A stretch of DNA of 64,000 nt from Beta vulgaris subsp. vulgaris (GCF_026745355.1 NC_079210.1:15955422-16019421); one strand, 5' to 3'. Counted from the first letter of the stretch, positions 37,155 through 48,720 are shown. Made by a program: numbers and translations. Notes: generated by a model not told the origin, from the letters alone.

Positions 37155-38698
37155 TTAATCCGGTTCTCGAGGTATTCTCCTATATGACACTCTTTTTCCC
37201 GAAGGGTCCCTTAGTTCCACTTTCTGCGCATCGCAATCTATCTTAGCCATGTACTTCCCAAGCCAATCCATCCCCAGAATGATATCTAGGTTCGATAAGT
37301 TAAACTCTATCAGATCAGAGGGAAAGTATCCCTCACCTATCTTTAATGGCACTTTTAGAAATCTTTTAGAACAGTTAACAGTCTCCCCAGATGGAATGAC
37401 TATAGGCATAGAAATCGACTCAGACTCGACCAATGCTAAAGTTCTAACAGTTGCATGGGCAATAAATGACAATGATGCTCCAGAATCAAATAATACTTTA
37501 ACAGGAGTGGAGTTGATAGAAAATGTACCCGTGACAACATCTCTACGAGCCTCTTCTTCTCTAGCCGTCATCATGTACAGCTTCCCTTTGCCCTTATCTT
37601 GGGAACTAGTTGCATTGTTCCCATTAGAGACTTGGTTGTTGGTATTGGTCGCGGGTTTGGAATAGTTAGAATTCCTATTGTAATTACTTCCCCCGTTTCC
37701 ATTCCCATTCCGGGGCTTGTCCCCATAATTCCCCTTCTTTTGGCCATTGGGGTTCAGTTTGTTCTTCGAATAGCATTCATTGGCTCTATGTCCCATCTTC
37801 CCACATTCTCGACATTCAACCTTGTTACCCTCGCAGTCCTTACCAGGATGGTTGTTAGGGCACTTTCTACACCTATATACACGCTCAGGTCTGCGGTTAT
37901 TGGTGTTTGTATTGCGGTTGTTGTTGTTGGGATTAGGGTTATTATTGGGCCCTTACCAAAATTCCTCTGAGGGTTTTGATTGTTCTGGTTCCCGTTATGC
38001 TTTTTCTCAAACTTCTGGCCCTCAGGGTTTGGGTTATCCTTACGTTTCTCGCCAAGCTTACCCCCTTCCTCCCTCTTCCTGATAGCATAAAGGTGGGCAG
38101 CTTTGCCAAACACATGGTCCAGAGAGGTGAATGTATCTCCCCCCAGTCTACCCTGCAGGTCAAGGGTAAGTCCCAATTCGAAACGTGAGGCCTTAGCCTC
38201 TTCTGTAGGGGCAATCTCCGGGGCAAACCTCATTAGTTCAATGAATTTTCGTAATACTCCTCCACAGACATGGTCCCTTGCTCCAGCATCATAAACTCCT
38301 GGGCTTTTTGTTTCTTAAGATATGGAGGGTAGTACTTGTCTCTTAGGGCCTTTTTGAAAGTCTCCCACCAGAAACCAGGTTGACTCAGAAGGTTGTCCTT
38401 AGCCTGGGTCCACCAGAAATGGGCATCCCCCTGCAGATAGTAGCTAGCTAAGGGCACGGTTTTCTCATCAGGGCAGGATAGTGTGAAGAAAAGTTTATCA
38501 AATTCCCCAACCCAGTTCTCTCAACTCTTCAGGTCCCCCTTTTCCATTTAGTACAGTTGGGTTTCTACGGGCCACTTTTTCAGATAGATCCCCATCCCGG
38601 TTGTGACCTTGGGCTAAGTTGGCAGTAATTTGTACTAGGTCACGTATCGATTGCTTGATATTGAGAGAGGTTTCAGGGGTGCCTCCCGATCGAACCAT
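37155..38698 (-). pseudogene. chromovirus gag and protease
   Basis: Starts MVRSGGTPETSLNIKQSIRD at 38698. The retrotransposon gag core (LQGDAHFWWTQAKDNLLSQP, about 38430, and FMMLEQGTMSVEEYY) continues to 38233, then ELMRFAPEIAPTEE… in another frame. The CCHC knuckle CRECGKMGHRANECY lies at about 37818-37774. The protease is at about 37640-37300 with VLFDSGASLSFIA. Frameshifts at about 38500 and 38230 break it. A - strand acceptor-like TTAATTTCAG lies 10 bases or so upstream of the gag start. Confidence 0.92.
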
Positions 38699-38920
38699 TC
38701 TGCGCTGAAATTAACATAGTAGCTATTTCAGTGACTTACACATAATTTTCAACTCATTCAGCGAATACACATTTCATATATAAACATATATTGCGCACAC
38801 TTTTATGTCTGTACTGACTTGTATTACAATCATCCAAAATAAGATGCCACAATTAACAATAAAAGATAACACGATGTACTATTATTGAAAATGGGAATGT
38901 AATGTTTGTAAAGAAATACT

Positions 38921-39428
38921 ATATATATATATACATATATACATATATATATACATATATACATATATATATATACATATATACATATATATATACATAT
39001 ATACATATATATATATACATATATACATATATATATACATATATACATATATATATACATATATACATATATACATATATATATATATACATATATACAT
39101 ATATATATACATATATATATACATATATACATATATACATATATATATATACATATATACATATATATATACATATATACATATATACATATATATATAC
39201 ATATATACATATATATATACATATATACATATATATATACATATATACATATATATATACATATATATATACATATATATATACATATATACATATATAC
39301 ATATATATATACATATATATATACATATATATATACATATATACATATATACATATATATATACATATATACATATATATATACATATATACATATATAC
39401 ATATATATATACATATATACATATATAT

Positions 39429-39469
<41 letters not shown>
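38921..39469. repeat. 550-bp (TA)n/CA-interrupted microsatellite
   Basis: Continuous run of ATATATACAT and ATATATATACAT units in irregular alternation, ending in pure (AT)n. It lies between the extra ORF and gag of the chromovirus. It has no stop codons in several frames on both strands (Tyr-Ile-Cys/Val/Met or Tyr-Thr-His patterns), which creates spurious ORFs of about 170-197 codons. Confidence 0.97.
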
Positions 39470-39472
<3 letters not shown>

Positions 39473-39587
39473 CAAGTAATGCTACTCCCTAATCGGCATG
39501 CAAGCCTTATTATCACTAACATAACAACTGAATAAAAACAACCAAAATAAAGCAAAAGTCCTAATCCTTCATATATGATCAAAAGAA

Positions 39588-40490
39588 CTATGGGCTAAGG
39601 CGGCGAGCTTCATCCTCTGATCCAGAATCCTCTATCCCCCCATCAAGGTCAATCTCTTCTGCATCAGGCTCGTCGTCCTCAAAGAGTATATCCTCTAGTA
39701 TGGGTCCTTGGTCTTCCTCGGGGTCTTCTTCCTCGATGGGATCCTCCTCCTCAATGGGATCCTCCTCCTCAATGGGATCCTCTTCCTGAACAGGATTCTC
39801 TTCCTCAACAGGGTCTTCATTCTCAGCAGGGTCTTCTTCCTCAAATGGTATATCCTCTAGTGGGGGTGGCTCGTCATCATCATTTCCCCCATCTAACCCT
39901 GGTGCAGGCTGAACCCCGTCCAACACTACAATGAAGGTCCTATTGTTTCTCTCATCGTCCGAGACATAAGTGACTGTCCTAAGATTTTGAAAGTCATCGG
40001 CTATTAACTCATCCTCAAATGGTTGGTATCTTGGCCTCTTTGCCACAGGTGCCGATGGTGGTTCAGGTTTGACCCCTAGGTACTCAGAATTCCCATCTAC
40101 GGTCATATTACCCGAACTTTCCCTTTTAGATGAAGTAGAAGGGTGTTGACCTCTCGTTTCACGAACCCTCCACTCATTCTCGCAGTATTTAAGGTCAGTG
40201 AGGAAGTGCTTTTCAGAAGGAAGGTTCTGGTATCCATAGGTATGCTTATTCCTATTGAAATACCCCTCTGTAGTCCACATATCTCCATACCTACGATGAA
40301 CGAATCTATATGGCTCTATGTCTGGAACATAACGAAGCATGAAGTGTATCCTAGAGCCCTCAGATGGTAACCACTGCTCCCCTTGCATAATTCTATAATC
40401 CATAGCAGACTTCATCTTAAAGAACCAAAAATCCCAGTCCTCCCCTACTTGTTTCATCAAATAGTCCTTACAACCTATGTCGTGAACCAT
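39588..40490 (-). CDS. extra ORF upstream of gag in the chromovirus (acidic-repeat protein)
   Basis: Intact - strand frame of 300 residues from the ATG at 40490 (MVHDIGCKDYLMKQVGEDWD). An open frame extends 48 codons upstream, but that part is AT-rich. The ATG is preceded by TTTTTATTTTCGCAG, a strong splice-acceptor-like sequence, so this is probably the start of an exon. Residues about 1-110 are aromatic-rich, with no motif I recognise. A basic KRPRYQP follows at about 155. The last 100 residues are highly acidic, with about seven imperfect EEDPIE repeats encoded by an 18-bp tandem repeat. It sits between the 5' LTR and gag, the position of the additional ORFs reported in some plant Ty3/gypsy lineages. 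Function unknown. It is the longest intact frame of the element. Confidence 0.65.
   Translation of the reverse strand: MVHDIGCKDYLMKQVGEDWDFWFFKMKSAMDYRIMQGEQWLPSEGSRIHFMLRYVPDIEPYRFVHRRYGDMWTTEGYFNRNKHTYGYQNLPSEKHFLTDLKYCENEWRVRETRGQHPSTSSKRESSGNMTVDGNSEYLGVKPEPPSAPVAKRPRYQPFEDELIADDFQNLRTVTYVSDDERNNRTFIVVLDGVQPAPGLDGGNDDDEPPPLEDIPFEEEDPAENEDPVEEENPVQEEDPIEEEDPIEEEDPIEEEDPEEDQGPILEDILFEDDEPDAEEIDLDGGIEDSGSEDEARRLSP
39712..39845. repeat. 18-bp coding minisatellite (EEDPIE repeats)
   Basis: About seven tandem units of the type GGATCCTCCTCCTCAATG inside the extra ORF. The central three are nearly identical and the outer ones diverged. The unit is a multiple of three, so the frame is preserved. 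Confidence 0.85.
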
Positions 40491-40919
40491 CTGCGAAAAT
40501 AAAAACAAAAGAGAATAGTCTAAGTTTTTGTATATAATAGGGTTCAAAACATATGTTATAGAATACATGTTTAAGAGGTAAATGCTCATTTTAACTTTGA
40601 AATCCACAAGTGAGATCAAGCTCATTTCGATCAATAAAATAGTTTTATACTAAAATAAGTTTTGAGTCTAATATCAATTTAGACCTATCCTTGTACACTC
40701 TCTTAATCTAGTCACATTTGAAGATTTCGAGAATCTTTCACAATTTCAATTACACCAAGAGCACATACAAGTTCAAGATACGAACAGAATTGCAATGATA
40801 TCATTCCTATGACTTAATGCACATGACATGATCTATATGCTCCTATCCCATACTACCCGTTTTGAAATCGTTTTGAAAACGTCTTTGAAAATAGCAACTT
40901 CTGGCTCTGAATCAAGTTT
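40491..40919 (-). other. chromovirus leader and primer-binding-site region
   Basis: Non-coding sequence between the 5' LTR and the extra ORF. Directly inside the LTR the - strand reads AAAACTTGATTCAGAGCCAG; TGATTCAGAGC resembles a degraded initiator-Met-tRNA site (TGGTATCAGAGC). The tRNA assignment is uncertain. The T-rich stretch ending CGCAG at 40491 looks like the 3' end of an intron. Confidence 0.55.
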
Positions 40920-42297
40920 TGTAACACCCCCAAAATCCATACACGTCTAATGCTACGTCGCATCGACTTTGGGAGTGTTACCGCCGCGATGGAACGCAAG
41001 GCATAATTAGAAACACGGTAACTCAAATTCATTGTCTCAAAACCAAATTGCAGCGGAATAGTAAATGTAAATACAACTCGGGAATCATAGTTGACCCCTC
41101 TTTATTCAAACTCAAACCATTTAACAAGTATCTATAAAATTCAGTAATACTTTAACGAAAAGTTTAACTTCAAACTACAGACTAGCCCCCTTATGCTTGA
41201 TATCATGCAGCAGCACCAGCTCACCTAGTCTGCTCCCCATTGAAGTGTCAATGGTTCATCACAGGTCAACAAACACATAATAACACACAGAGTCAGCTAT
41301 GCTGAGTACGTAATGAAGCATTGAAACTATATGAACATAAATGATGCACACCTTACAGACTGCTATATGAAACTACAATATCTCACATTCTTTAATCTTT
41401 CATTATTTGGCATCGAACGGGCACCGTCATCTTACTAGAATCATACGGGCTACTGAATCCTTAATAGACAACTTGGTCTATTAGATGAAATGCAAATACG
41501 GTTTTGTTCCGTCTCACACCCATCACCTTAGTATGCATACCCCCAAGATCGAACGGAACCTTCCGCCTACTTGAGTTATCAAAATATAAGGACACTACTG
41601 TCGTCACAGTAGGCCTGCGTAGGAGTGTAGAACAAGTCCCACACTCCCCATTGTTCTATACTTGTAGGGAATCCAACTACAAGCTATTGCCATAATCTTC
41701 TTTTACTACTAACTATTCTTTTTATAACTTCAAAGAGTCATTTACATGCTCTCTTAATGACCAAACTCAATCTTATCTCTGGTAACACTCTCGTTACTCT
41801 ATAGATCAGATTAATAATGCTGATGTTACACTATGATAGAACTTCGCATTTTGATGCAACATATTTCAATGCATCATATTGATTTCACATTATAAACGTC
41901 TAACCAAACAATCACAATCAAATGTTCCCTATCATGGTACTAGGTTCCAATAAAATGAACTGCAACCTAATCATGATACTAAGCTTGAAAGTAAACTGGT
42001 ACGCGTACGTACCTTGTAGCGGAGAATTTTCGCTGACTTACTGAACGAGCCGCTTATGAAATTGGGACCTAAACCGTTAAAACAAAGCTTTAGTGTTACG
42101 TCCTTGATAACACTAACAACTACTACGTACTAAGACCATAACGATCTAACGATTCGAATTAAACGATAGTTAAAACCTTATTCCAGAACTTTCGTTATAA
42201 TTCTAATCTAGTGGATTTAACGTCTTTTAGAAGTCAGAGTTAGTGAATAACTAAGTTAGTTAGTAACATTAGTCCACTATTTTACCAATCCAAAAGG

Positions 42298-42465
42298 GTC
42301 ATAAGTCCAACCTGTCTTATGTCCAGAAGTTAAGTCATGTGTCCAAAAGTAAGTCATGTGTCCTAAAGTAAGTCATATGTCCAAAAGATAAGTTCCATGT
42401 CCAAAAGGTAAGTTCCATGTCCAAAAAGGTAAGTCATATGTCCCAAAGTCAGGTTCCATGAAACA
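42298..42465. repeat. minisatellite in the 5' LTR (about 17-19 bp units)
   Basis: About eight imperfect units of the form (A)AAGTCATGTGTCCAAAAGT / TAAGTTCCATGTCCAAAAGG. The whole segment is missing from the 3' LTR. Confidence 0.85.
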
Positions 42466-43306
42466 GGTCACTCATGAAACGATAATAACTTTAACTAATA
42501 ATAGAACACACTTTTCCTACTTTCAACTTATTCCAATTACAAATCTAACCAGAATTTTAACTTAAAACAGAATAATAACTTAACTAGTTAAACAATCTAA
42601 TAATTTACTAAACACTCTAATTACTAATTATTAATTACAAACCTTACGTAATTATGAAAACTGTAAATATAAACCTAACAAATACACTGTCATACTAAGT
42701 TAAGTACAAAAATTATACCACTGACTTTCGCCGCACAAGAATTCCCGGCGACGACGCACACTTTTCGTCTCCTACGCGCGGCCACGACACCCAACCGGCA
42801 CTCGCACAGCCTTCGCACACACACACACGACGAATACCTTCGCACCCCTTCTTCGTTTCGTCGCCCAAACACCCTTACGCGGCCAGATCTGTCGCGCCAC
42901 TACACTCGCACGACGCGGAACCACTCGACACACTCTTGCACCAAGCCTCGACGGCACTCGCATCCTTCTCGAACACCGCACCACACGAGCCAACCCACGA
43001 CACACACGTCGCACGAAAATCTCGAACAAACCCCCGAACCCCTCTCTCGCAACCCTTGTTGGGACCCTTCGCACCACAACTCTCGATAATTCGCACAACC
43101 ACAGGCGACGAGAGGGAGGAGGTGAGAGGAAGAATCAGCGAGAGGTTGAGAGAGAATCCGAGAGAGAAAAATCCGAGAGAGAGAAAGAAAATTCTGAGAG
43201 AGTGGGAGAGAAAGAAATCGGTTGAGGAGAGAGTGAGGAGAGAGAGAAAAGTCGGCTGGAAGAGAGAAAAGGGTTTTAGGGTTTTCTGAAATTCCATCCC
43301 CTTTTC

Positions 43307-43315
43307 TTTTTATAT
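43307..43315 (-). promoter_or_regulatory. LTR promoter TATA box of the chromovirus
   Basis: The - strand reads AATATAAAAAG followed about 30 bp later by AACCCTAAAACCC and a CT-rich leader. This is the expected U3/R boundary of the 5' LTR. The same motif occurs in the 3' LTR near 31734-31743. Confidence 0.65.
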
Positions 43316-43516
43316 TCCCTTTAAAAAGTAGTAACCCTAGGTCAAGTAAAGATCAGTTTAATCTTAAAAAAACTCCGAAAATTTCCTAAGCCTATTCGTA
43401 TTAACAATAATTTACTCCTATTATTTTGTAAATAACCTAAAATACTTTTTATTAATTCTTTATATTTTCTTAATTAATACGAAATTACTACTAAAAATAC
43501 GGAGTATTACAGAGAT

Positions 43517-45934
43517 AATATAAGATAAATTTGAGATATGCCAATACCCATGAAATGCTCAACAAATTATGAAGATAAGTTTGATGGTTATCTAGCCGGG
43601 TGGATATCTTGTGGAATATTCCTACCTTATGGTTATATAAGAGATATTCAAGGAAATTTTTATCAACCAAGTTGCAGTACGAGGAACACTTGAAGCCATG
43701 CCGTCAATTTCTTTGGAGCCAAAAATTTGTACATTCTCGGTGAACCAAAACCAACGCCATATATACGAGGAGCCTCCAAGTCACCTACTTCACGCCTCGA
43801 CGCAATGAAGGAGATGCCATTTTTGCCGATGAGATAATGCGATGAAGGAGGAGATGCCATTGTCGTCAATGTTGTGACACCGTACTTGATTGATTTTTTT
43901 TTGAAATCATTTGCAGCTTTGTGATTGCCATGAACTTGTCTCCCATCCAACCACTTTACTTGACGCCATGAAGGAGCCGCCGACGTGGTGACACCATGAA
44001 GGGGGCATGCCACGCTTGCTGTTATTGTGACGCAAAACCGACGCCATACTCAAGCCTGCTGAAGTATCCCGCTAGGTAGAAGGTGGAGCCGAAAATGATG
44101 ACGCCATACTCATGAAGCATTAACATATATTGCTCTGCCCCCTGGCCCTGTGTTCCCGAGCCGTGGTCTCGCCAGCACTACCACACCCGCATTGCTCCGA
44201 GGCCCTGCATTTGATGAGGATTGAAACCGACGCCGAGCACACTACCACCGTTGCACTGCCCCAAGGCCCCGTGATCTTGCCACCATACCAACACTGCACC
44301 ACATCCGCATTGCACTGCCCCGAGGCCCCTGTTATCTGACGGAGTTACTACAACGCGTCAAGGTTTGATTTTTTTATTCTCTGTTTGTAGTAGAACTCGT
44401 TCTTGAGTTAAATAGTGAAGAAATATTGATGACCCATGCTCATGCTGCTCCATCATTGTATCTGTATTTGTATAGTCACCATCCTCCATCATTGTATTTG
44501 TATTTGCATGAAGCATTAACATATATTGCTTGTGGAGTTGTGATGATGTTCTCCTCGTTGTTGTGCCATCATTTGTTTTGCCTCCTTGAATACTCATTGG
44601 TTTGATTTACAATTCACTTCTTGGTGGAGGAGCATGTTGTTGTAATATACTTTGATGAAGAAGATCGCGTGCATGGTGAATAGCTGGTGGGTCTTAATGC
44701 TGCACTTTTCAATTTTTTAAATTCACATGGTGTGAAATATGGTGCTTGAATTGTTGCGCCACTTTTCAACTTTTTTTTTTTTTTTTTTTGTCATGATGGA
44801 TATAGATCATATAGTAATGTATTCATGTAGTCATGTTGATACTTTGTCATTTTTCTTTTCAGATTATGATTAGAGTAGAATGGATCTATCATTTGATATA
44901 TGTCAACAAGCCACTTCTTATTGAAACATATGAGCGTTGATATGGGGAGGTGCTTAGCCAACACAAGTATTGTCTAGCTTGTCACCTTTACACCTTGGTG
45001 GAGAAGTAGACATCCTACCAATTTCTCAGGATGACGATCGACTTGAACTCTTTAGAGGGTGAGTCGCCATATTTGACGTCGTTGCCGTAAATTTGTCTTA
45101 TTAGAAGCTTTGACACGATTTTTCTGACATGTTTGCTTGAAGGTGGTGATTGATCTTTGCTCGTCACGGTGTTGGTGCTTGAAGTTTTCTCCAAATTTCG
45201 TGAAAACTTTTTCCAAAGGTCTAAATCATCATGTTTATTTTGATGTTGATGGTGCTTGGAAGCTTTCTCCATCGTACAATATTAAAATATTTCATGCTTT
45301 TGAGCTTTTATCCAATTCAATCTTGAAGTGTTTGTGGCCAAGTGTTGGTGCTTGGAAGCTTTCTCCAACGAACTTTGATAGGATGATGCTTGGAAGCTTT
45401 CTCCATCGATCTTGTTGCTTAAATTTTTGTCAAAGCTCTAGTGCTTGGAAGCTTTCTCCAAATCTTCGAGGAGATTTGACGAAGTATTGGTGCTTGAGAG
45501 CTTTCTCCAATCTCCATGCTTAACATTTTTGTTGAAACTCTGGTGCTTGATAGCTTTCTCCAGAACTTCGAGTGAATGATAACCACAAAGTTTTGATCAT
45601 GCTCATCATCCGACAAAGTGATTAGTGAAGCCAAGTGAACAATAGCTATGCCCACAGGCTTGTGTTTCATATTTTGTTAAAACATATTTAGACTTGATGG
45701 AGTACAATTTTAAAAACATACTTACTTTTTTTTATGGCTGCTCTTGAATATTTAATTATCCAAAATGCCTATGTACCAAATAAAGTGGTTTTTTTACATC
45801 TTTTTGGATCAAGCCAAACGTAGTTCGATTTTCAAATTTTTCCGACAAGTATGCAGTTTATACTCTTACTTGGGATTTTTTTTTTTGGGTATTTTTGTCC
45901 TTTTGCAGGCATGAACAACCATCGACATAGATGT
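43517..45934. repeat. non-coding interior of the gag-only element with several tandem repeat families
   Basis: Occupies the place of pol but has no recognisable domain in any frame. It holds imperfect repeats of GACGCCATGAAGGAG type (about 43690-44110), GC-rich units around CACTGCCCCGAGGCCC with a period of about 70-80 bp (about 44130-44345), and a run of GGTGCTTGGAAGCTTTCTCC motifs (45174-45565). Short open frames here are interrupted and unlike any family I know. Confidence 0.75.
45174..45565. repeat. seven-copy GGTGCTTGGAAGCTTTCTCC repeat
   Basis: Copies start near 45174, 45250, 45346, 45386, 45439, 45488 and 45541. The 20-bp motif is well kept while spacers vary in length and sequence. 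The core AAGCTT is palindromic. Confidence 0.85.
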
Positions 45935-46942
45935 CTAATCATAATTCTCTTCATGGTTGGCGATGGTCATCTCCATTTCGTGAGCCCGAGTTGCCAGTTC
46001 TTGGAATGTGTTTGGCTTAATTCCTTGCAATATGTAAGCCAGGTCCCAATGCATGCCTTGGGTGCACAACTCTACAGCGGATGCTTCAGATAGGTGATCT
46101 TTGCACTGAAGACACAATGTTCGCCATCGATTGATATATTCTATCACAGGCTCATCCGCCAGTTGGGTGGTTTGTGTCACCTCAGTCATGCTCACAATAC
46201 GGCGAGTGCTGAAGAAACGATCCATAAATGCTTCTTCCATTTGTTCCCAATCGTCAATTGATCTAGCGGCTAAGTCGGTGTACCAATCGAATGCCACTCC
46301 TTTCAAAGATCGAACGAACTGCTTCACGAGTAGGTCTCCTTCAGTACCTGCATTATTACAAGTTTCAACAAGGTGTGCTATATGTTGCTTGGGATTGCCA
46401 ATGCCATCGAAATGCATGAATTTGGGAGGTTGATAGCCCATAGGCATTTCTAGGGCATCTATTCTCTTTGTATAAGGCTTGGTGTAGTGGTCATTCTCGT
46501 CAAAATCCCCACCAAGTTGGCGTTTGACAGTTGTGGCTATCATATCTTGAATTTTTTGGAAATTGAATGAATCGCCATAGATAGCTCCATCCTTTTCACT
46601 AGTCTTTGACTTCATGCTAAATTTGGATCCACCACTATCGCCTTCGCTTTGACCAGTTGGACGTTTCTCAAGTTTCTTTGTCAGAGCAGCAAGTTGCTTG
46701 CTTTGGAATTTGATTTGTGCTTCTTTTTCCTCATTCTCTTTGGCGAGTTTGTGAATGAGCATCTTCATGTTTGTTAATTCTTCCTCCATGGTATTTGCTT
46801 CAATGGTCATGACACTTGCATTAACAACGTCTGTCGCTCCATTGATTGACTCCGTCGAAGGATCCACGCTTGGAGGAAAGGATTTGTTGCTGTCATGAAC
46901 AGATCTGCTCTTGGCCACCATGGTCGAGTGAATTTGCTTCAT
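45935..46942 (-). CDS. gag protein of the gag-only (TR-GAG-like) retrotransposon
   Basis: Intact frame of 335 residues from the ATG at 46942 ([15 protein letters not shown]), 57 bp inside the 5' LTR. Residues about 50-110 are a coiled coil ([20 protein letters not shown], then a [17 protein letters not shown] stretch). From about 165 it contains the Ty3/gypsy retrotransposon-gag domain: [40 protein letters not shown], then [20 protein letters not shown] and [19 protein letters not shown]. There is no zinc knuckle and no protease after it. The product would form capsid-like particles and package element RNA, with pol supplied in trans. The intact frame beside highly diverged neighbours suggests recent activity or selection at the family level. 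Confidence 0.9.
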   Translation of the reverse strand: MKQIHSTMVAKSRSVHDSNKSFPPSVDPSTESINGATDVVNASVMTIEANTMEEELTNMKMLIHKLAKENEEKEAQIKFQSKQLAALTKKLEKRPTGQSEGDSGGSKFSMKSKTSEKDGAIYGDSFNFQKIQDMIATTVKRQLGGDFDENDHYTKPYTKRIDALEMPMGYQPPKFMHFDGIGNPKQHIAHLVETCNNAGTEGDLLVKQFVRSLKGVAFDWYTDLAARSIDDWEQMEEAFMDRFFSTRRIVSMTEVTQTTQLADEPVIEYINRWRTLCLQCKDHLSEASAVELCTQGMHWDLAYILQGIKPNTFQELATRAHEMEMTIANHEENYD

Positions 46943-46979
46943 TGCTTGAATGGAGAAAAAGATGAGAGGTAGAGATTGT

Positions 46980-46999
46980 CCCACCGAGCGTGCCAAATT
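46980..46999 (-). promoter_or_regulatory. primer-binding-site-like sequence of the gag-only element
   Basis: Just inside the 5' LTR the - strand reads TTTGGCACGCTCGGTGGGAC. The position is that of a primer binding site. I could not assign the tRNA from memory with confidence. Confidence 0.55.
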
Positions 47000-47760
47000 T
47001 GTAAACACAAATTTTTAGATCTGCAAAATAGAGAGTCAAAAGATGTGAACAAAATACTATTTTATTGAGTTTTTGTATTTGGGTTACAATCTCTAATGTT
47101 TTAATCCTCTGATTAAATCTCCACGTGTATTTGAACTTTGCAATTCACGAACAGCTTTGACTTTCATGAATGAGGGCCTTCATGCTTGATCTTGTTCAAG
47201 AATGTTGATGTAGAATAGAACGAGACGTCAATTTGTATGCTTGTTGTTCTTCTTCTATTGGAAGTATTTGATGTTGGTTTGTTGTTGCTCACAAACCTAT
47301 ATGATCTTCCTGAATTAGGGCCTTCGGGCTTGATCTCGCTAGAGGTTGATCTTGTTTTTCTTCTTGGAGAGAATCTGATGCAACTTGACTGCCAAAGAGA
47401 CTACTTGAGAAGTTTAGGATGTGCCTTATGTTTTTCTCCTTGCTGGCTCTGAAGTCTGATTTCTTCTCCTCCAGCAAGTGAAGAGGAGAACTCTATTTAT
47501 AGAGTTAGGAGAACCCTAGGGTTTTCACTCATCCTGCCTCATGGGCCACATGGACATAACCTTTTCATTAGCCCATCGTTCATTTAATGGGACATTGACC
47601 CAACAATAGATGATTAATTATAATAGGCCTAATTTAGTGATAAGCCCAAATTAATTAAATTTGACGATCATCCATTCATAAAAGTCAACATTTGACTTTA
47701 AGACTTTAATGGGTCAATTAAATGTGTGACGTGGCATATAATAAAATTTTTATGCCCACC
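47000..47760 (-). repeat. 5' LTR of the gag-only element
   Basis: 761 bp, TGTAAACACAAATT…TTATGCCCACC (last base A in the other copy), followed by TTGAT at 47761-47765. Confidence 0.93.
47494..47501 (-). promoter_or_regulatory. LTR promoter TATA box of the gag-only element
   Basis: TATAAATA on the - strand inside the palindrome CTCTATAAATAGAG, within the 5' LTR and upstream of the presumed R region. It is conserved in the 3' LTR at about 29254-29261. Confidence 0.65.
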
Positions 47761-48720
47761 TTGATTTATGGTCATGTTGATTTTTATTAGGTGGAGAATT
47801 CGTTGTAGGAGACTTTTAAGATTGTAAAAGTGGCCACCCAGTTTGTCTACACAAGGTACATACATACCTATGTGTTGATGTGATTAGACATGATTTGAAG
47901 AATGGAAATCATGTAGTATCATGTATAGCATATAGGAACTATTTTGAGTTCATATATAATTTATATTATGTTAGATTTGGATGTTTTGTGTCGTTGTGTG
48001 AAACAGGTTATTTATGAGATTATATTATGTTTGTATGGAAGATTGATGCAAGCATGCAAGCATATGGTTGAGAACTTTATTTAGGTATGAATCATGATTA
48101 AATCATGTTGTTCCCTTTTTATTATTATTTCACTACTCTATGAGGACCGATGACCTTATTTAGTAAGTTGATATTTTTATACCTTTGAAAGGTAGTTTGG
48201 TTGTTGGCTAGGTTCAACAAATAAGAGGATTTGAGTAAAGATTAAATTAATCTTGGGTTGTTAAGTTGTGTGATCACTTATCTAATCCTAAGATTTTTAA
48301 AAAAAAAAGTTATAACACCCCGTATTTTTATACCTGTTTAATAATCAATTATATTATTTTAGTATTTAAAAAAAAATATTTTAAAATGTTAAATTTTATT
48401 TCTCACTTATTGACTTGACCTTAGAAGGGGAAAAAATCTAATTCCTAAATCTTCTAGGTTAAGTACCTAAATACCTTTACGTTACTAGTACTAGGAGAGA
48501 AAAAGTGTATTAAAAATAAAAAGGAGGAAATTAAAACAAAGCAAAGCAAAAGGAGTTAAAAAAAAAAAGTTACTGCATTCTTACTTCTCAATTTTCAAAA
48601 CCCACGACCTCCTTTGCTTTTCTTTTAAAAAAAAAAATTATTCCTTCAACCTCTTACACCATTAAATCTACAAAAGGACCTATTAACCATCATCAAAAAA
48701 TCAAGTGTTGTCCAATCATC
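47761..48720. other. AT-rich LTR debris between the gag-only element and the Tat integrase
   Basis: Begins with the TTGAT duplication and has no gene. 47766-48310 may continue the LTR interrupted at 28760. At 48312 TATAACACCCCGTATTTTTA resembles a mutated gypsy LTR start (TGTAACACCCCGTA), so 48312-48700 may be part of a further LTR. Ends could not be fixed. Confidence 0.4.

Larger units (their letters stand above)
40920..43511 (-). repeat. 5' LTR of the chromovirus
   Basis: 2592 bp, TGTAACACCCCC…GAGTATTACA. It includes about 460 bp (42245-42705) absent from the other LTR, which contains a minisatellite. The GC-rich block 42715-43100 and the GA-rich block 43100-43270 are the transcribed leader on the - strand. 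Open frames of 100-140 codons there, on both strands, are composition artefacts. Confidence 0.95.

Noticed and set aside
37249..38294. Several + strand frames opposite chromovirus gag/protease
   Set aside because: They are shadows of the - strand gag and protease, which carry clear zinc-knuckle and DSGA motifs.
38830..39492. Open frames of 170-197 codons on both strands
   Set aside because: They are read-through of the TA/CA microsatellite (Tyr-Ile-Cys-Val or Tyr-Thr-His patterns) with no protein-like composition.
46131..46433. 100-codon + strand frame opposite the gag-only element's gag
   Set aside because: Complement of the intact gag frame; no independent features.
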